Positions 61,492 to 64,000 of a DNA stretch of 64,000 nt are shown piece by piece. Position 1 is the first letter of the stretch. Each line of letters starts with the position of its first letter. A program made the position numbers and the translations under genes. The notes below the pieces were generated by a model. The model did not search any database, was not told the origin of the DNA, and was given only the letters and a program-made list of their open reading frames with translations. The DNA is from Epiperipatus broadwayi (taxonomy: Eukaryota > Onychophora > Udeonychophora > Euonychophora > Peripatidae): positions 11,260,579 through 11,324,578 of the forward strand of contig JAQFVV010000013.1 of assembly GCA_028023455.1 (NCBI GenBank), read 5' to 3'.

Positions 61492-61600
61492 ATATAAAAT
61501 TTTGAATGTTCAAATAAGGCTTTATGGTGAATAAGAATGCCAACTCCTGTTGCTGTTGTGTTTGATGAAGAGAATTCTACATATCCAATACTAGTTTTTT

Positions 61601-62080
61601 TTTGCAATTTGATCTATACTCAAGGAATCTTATTAATGTCTTTTAATCCTAGTTATATAACAATGGCTGTATATTAGTAAATTCAATAGTATCACATCTA
61701 GAAAATTGAAGAACATGCTAATTAATCTTATGACCTATCTATTTTAAAAATATTACAAAGGACTTATACATGACATTTTCCCAGTCCCATTATGTTATCT
61801 TGATAGAGAGTTCATTTCATTTCCAAATAATAAATAGAATAAAAAAACAATGTATGTAATTAATTTAGTTATACGACTACTATAGATTAAAATAATGTAC
61901 AGTATTAAATTATTATTGAAAAATTAAAAAGATTCTAGATTTAGGATAGCTTTTGAAGGATAACAAAAGAAATTAATTGTCTTATGAATTATGCTTATCA
62001 ACATTTTTCTTGTTATCTATATAATACATTCACACATTACCAGCAATTACTATTAATTAATAATTAAACTGTTTCTAGCT
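61601..62080. other. AT-rich spacer between two LINEs
   Basis: No feature beyond AT-rich DNA. It may include the 3' untranslated part of the right-hand LINE, which reads toward the left. Confidence 0.5.
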
Positions 62081-62081
62081 T

Positions 62082-62843
62082 TCATGTTAAATAACTTTCT
62101 ATTTTAAACATTAATAATTCATTAATCATCACCATTACCACTCCAAGTTTAATCCATCTCCGATCTTTAGCTTCTCTTCTCCACATCACCGCTACATACT
62201 TTCGTATTTCATCCATCCATCTCACATGTGGTCTCTTTCTGGGTCTTTTACAATCTCTTGGAATCCGGTTTAAGATTTCAATTGTCCATCTATTATCATT
62301 TCTTCTAGCAAAATGTCCATCCCAATTCCATTTTAATCTTTTAATTTTTTCAATGAAGTCAGTAACACCTGTTTGTTCTCTTACCCATACATTACGTTTT
62401 TGATCTCTTCTTGTTACTCCCAACATGCATCTCTCCATACTTCTTTGAGTGGTTTGGAGTCTTTGTATTGCTCTTCTATTAAGTGTCGAAGTCTCAGATC
62501 CATAAGTAAGAACTGGTAAAACACATTTGTTAAAAACCTTACTGTTCAAACACATAGGCATATTTCCTTTTAGTATCAAGTTATTTCTACCAAAAGCATT
62601 CCAACCAAGTTTAATACTATGATTAATTTCATCCATTATGTTTCTATCTGTATTAATAATCTGACCAAGGAATTTATAACTGTTAACTTCTTCTAATTCA
62701 TCATAATCAACCTTTATTTTCATATTTTGAGCAAATCGATTAAACATTACTTTAGTCTTTTTAACATTTATCTTTAGTCCTACTTTCATCTGATAACTCC
62801 TGCAACATTTCCTGCAGCTGTGAAGCATTATTTGCAAAAACAA
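62082..62843 (-). pseudogene. C-terminal part of LINE reverse transcriptase (253 codons)
   Basis: The longest intact frame of this copy. It holds INVKKTKVMFNRF, EVNSYKFLGQIIN, VLPVLTYGSET, RSMERCMLGVTRRD, KIKRLKWNWDGH and HVRWMDEI, the thumb and C-terminal segments of a LINE reverse transcriptase. The preceding VDDIVVF catalytic motif is just upstream in another frame, so one indel at about 62830 separates them. Confidence 0.85.
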
Positions 62844-63068
62844 CTATATCATCTACAAAATCTAAATGACTTAAATAATCTACATTTACTTTCACTCCTT
62901 TGCTGTAAAAAGTTTTGGAGATATGAAGTCACCTTGTCTTACACCTTTCACAATGTTGACTTTCCCAGTATCATTATGTAATCTAATTGTTGGTGTTGTA
63001 TTTTTATAAATATTCTTTAAAATATGACATCCTGGATCTATACCTTGATGATTCAATGCTTTACTCAC

Positions 63069-63257
63069 TCAAGATATGTTTATAGAATCAAATGCCTTTT
63101 CATAATCTACAAATCCAAAACATAATGGCAACTCATACTCATTTGTTCTTTCTATAACTTCTCTCAATACCTGGATACTTTTAAATCCAGCTTGCCCCCT
63201 TGGTTGGTGGAAATCCAATGTTCTTTGTAAACGAGTTGTAATTATATTGGTAAACAT
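63069..63257 (-). pseudogene. LINE reverse-transcriptase palm fragment with motif A
   Basis: The frame contains GQAGFKSIQV and FGFVDYEKAFDSINIS, the latter being reverse-transcriptase motif A with its aspartate retained. The equivalent stretch at 39.7 kb is broken. Confidence 0.8.
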
Positions 63258-64000
63258 TTTGTATAAAACTGATAAAAGGCTGATAGGTCTGTAATTTCTA
63301 AAATCTTCTTTATCACCTTTTTTTAAATATTAATATTATTACTGCATTCTTCCAATCATCTGATACATCTTTATCATTTAGACATTTAGTATATAACTTT
63401 GCTAAAAAAAATTATATTTCTTCACCTGCTTCTTTTAATATATCAATTATAATTCCATCATTACCTGGAGCCTTTCCTTTCTTCATACATTTAATTGCAT
63501 GTTTCACTTCTTCATTTAAAATTCTGGGCAATTCAGAAGATGTACTTGTTCTTTATTACTATATAATTCTTGATAAAAGTCTTCTACCCATTTCATAATG
63601 TCATCTCTCTTTTTAGTAATAATTCCACCTTTTTTTCTTATTTCAGATATAAATTTCCTACCAATACCAAAACGTTGTTTTACATTCTTGAGACTTTTAT
63701 TTTCTTCTGCAGCTTTTCTTGCTAGTTCTTATATCATTTTCAACTCTTTTCCATACCATTTTACAAAATTCGAGATATTCAATTCTTTTTAATGCATCAT
63801 TTTTGTATATCTTCATTTCTTCATAAATTCTCTAGTCTCAATAAAAATTTTATTGGTCAATTGCTGCTTTTTTCTACCAGCTATCTTTGTTGCAATTTTT
63901 AAAAGTGTATCAGTTATTTTAATATTATATCATTCAAATCTGAATCATGTTCAAAATCTACTAATACTTGAAACCGATTTGTAAGTTCTAATTTAAATTC

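Larger units (their letters stand above)
58251..61600 (-). mobile_element. Degenerate APE-type LINE (CR1/Jockey-like group), minus strand
   Basis: Read right to left it shows the expected order. The endonuclease remnant at 61201-61491 contains PILLVGDFNMPYS. A reverse-transcriptase entry at about 60360-60400 contains YPVSLIPFLKK. Motif A is at 60055-60110 (VQMDIVIAFDSVP) and motif C at about 59760-59790 (YMDDIVIF). A C-terminal cysteine/histidine segment at about 58790-58900 reads like CQLCHKDEES...C. A trinucleotide tail follows. Many stops and frameshifts make it a dead copy. The family is inferred from layout only. Confidence 0.82.
62082..64000 (-). mobile_element. LINE of a second family (RTE-like), minus strand, runs off the window
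   Basis: Reading right to left: a KAPGxDGI-type block at about 63440-63480, NYRPISLL/YKMFTNIITTRLQ at about 63240-63300, QAGF then FVDYEKAFDSI at 63085-63200, FVDDIVVFAN at about 62835-62870, KTKVMF and the long C-terminal frame below. At least three frameshifts break it. A 350-bp piece of the same family lies at 39515-39868. The RTE-like label rests on the KLQTTQRSMER/KRLKWNWDGH type of C-terminus seen in many invertebrate LINEs; the clade should be checked. Confidence 0.85.

Overview
The window is AT-rich eukaryotic DNA (by eye well over 65% A+T) with long A/T homopolymers, (TA)n and (AAT)n microsatellites and one 500-base assembly gap (42153-42652). No bacterial-type operon, no rRNA gene and no complete host gene was recognised. 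The mix of elements (Penelope-like elements with GIY-YIG nuclease remnants, hammerhead-ribozyme repeats, APE-type LINEs, Gypsy-type LTR elements, a pogo/Tigger-like DNA element) suggests an invertebrate metazoan such as a mollusc, flatworm or cnidarian. The sequence alone does not fix the phylum.

Layout. 1-6665 is AT-rich non-coding DNA with small foldbacks. 6666-14820 is a complete LTR retrotransposon with two ~2.8-kb LTRs, TG...CA ends, a 4-bp (or 5-bp) target duplication and an interior that encodes only Gag. The LTRs carry a 40-bp and a 36-bp tandem array. 14817-24412 is AT-rich with microsatellites and a few short minus-strand coding-like islands (18.66-19.70 kb) that may be host exons. 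24413-25188 is a Penelope-like insertion with a GIY-YIG domain between inverted terminal arms. 26.5-32 kb holds decayed LTR elements, including a tRNA-Lys-type primer binding site and a coiled-coil gag split by a -1 frame change. 33.7-37.9 kb holds two diverged tandem copies of an LTR-like non-coding unit; the second is interrupted by a palindromic element carrying two hammerhead ribozymes. 39.5-40.5 kb has a LINE fragment, (TA)n and further copies of the hammerhead element. 42.8-44.1 kb has three copies of a ~480-bp repeat, each with a hammerhead-like core. 45.30-45.96 kb is a second Penelope-like insertion, 47.15-48.22 kb a TA-flanked DNA transposon, and 50.74-51.17 kb a 426-bp foldback. 53.4 kb has a plausible host exon. 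56.37 kb has a further hammerhead, and 56.5-58.2 kb has degenerate tandem repeats. 58.2-61.6 kb and 62.0-64.0 kb are two minus-strand LINEs of different families.

The strongest unifying signal is self-cleaving RNA and Penelope-type mobility. Three sequence families have hammerhead cores placed as expected for type I ribozymes with a very short stem III. Three insertions show 13-14-bp direct repeats at their edges and inverted terminal arms, the known architecture of Penelope-like elements. The most unusual single element is the gag-only LTR retrotransposon, whose LTR minisatellite differs by the same C/T state in five of its eight units between the two LTRs.
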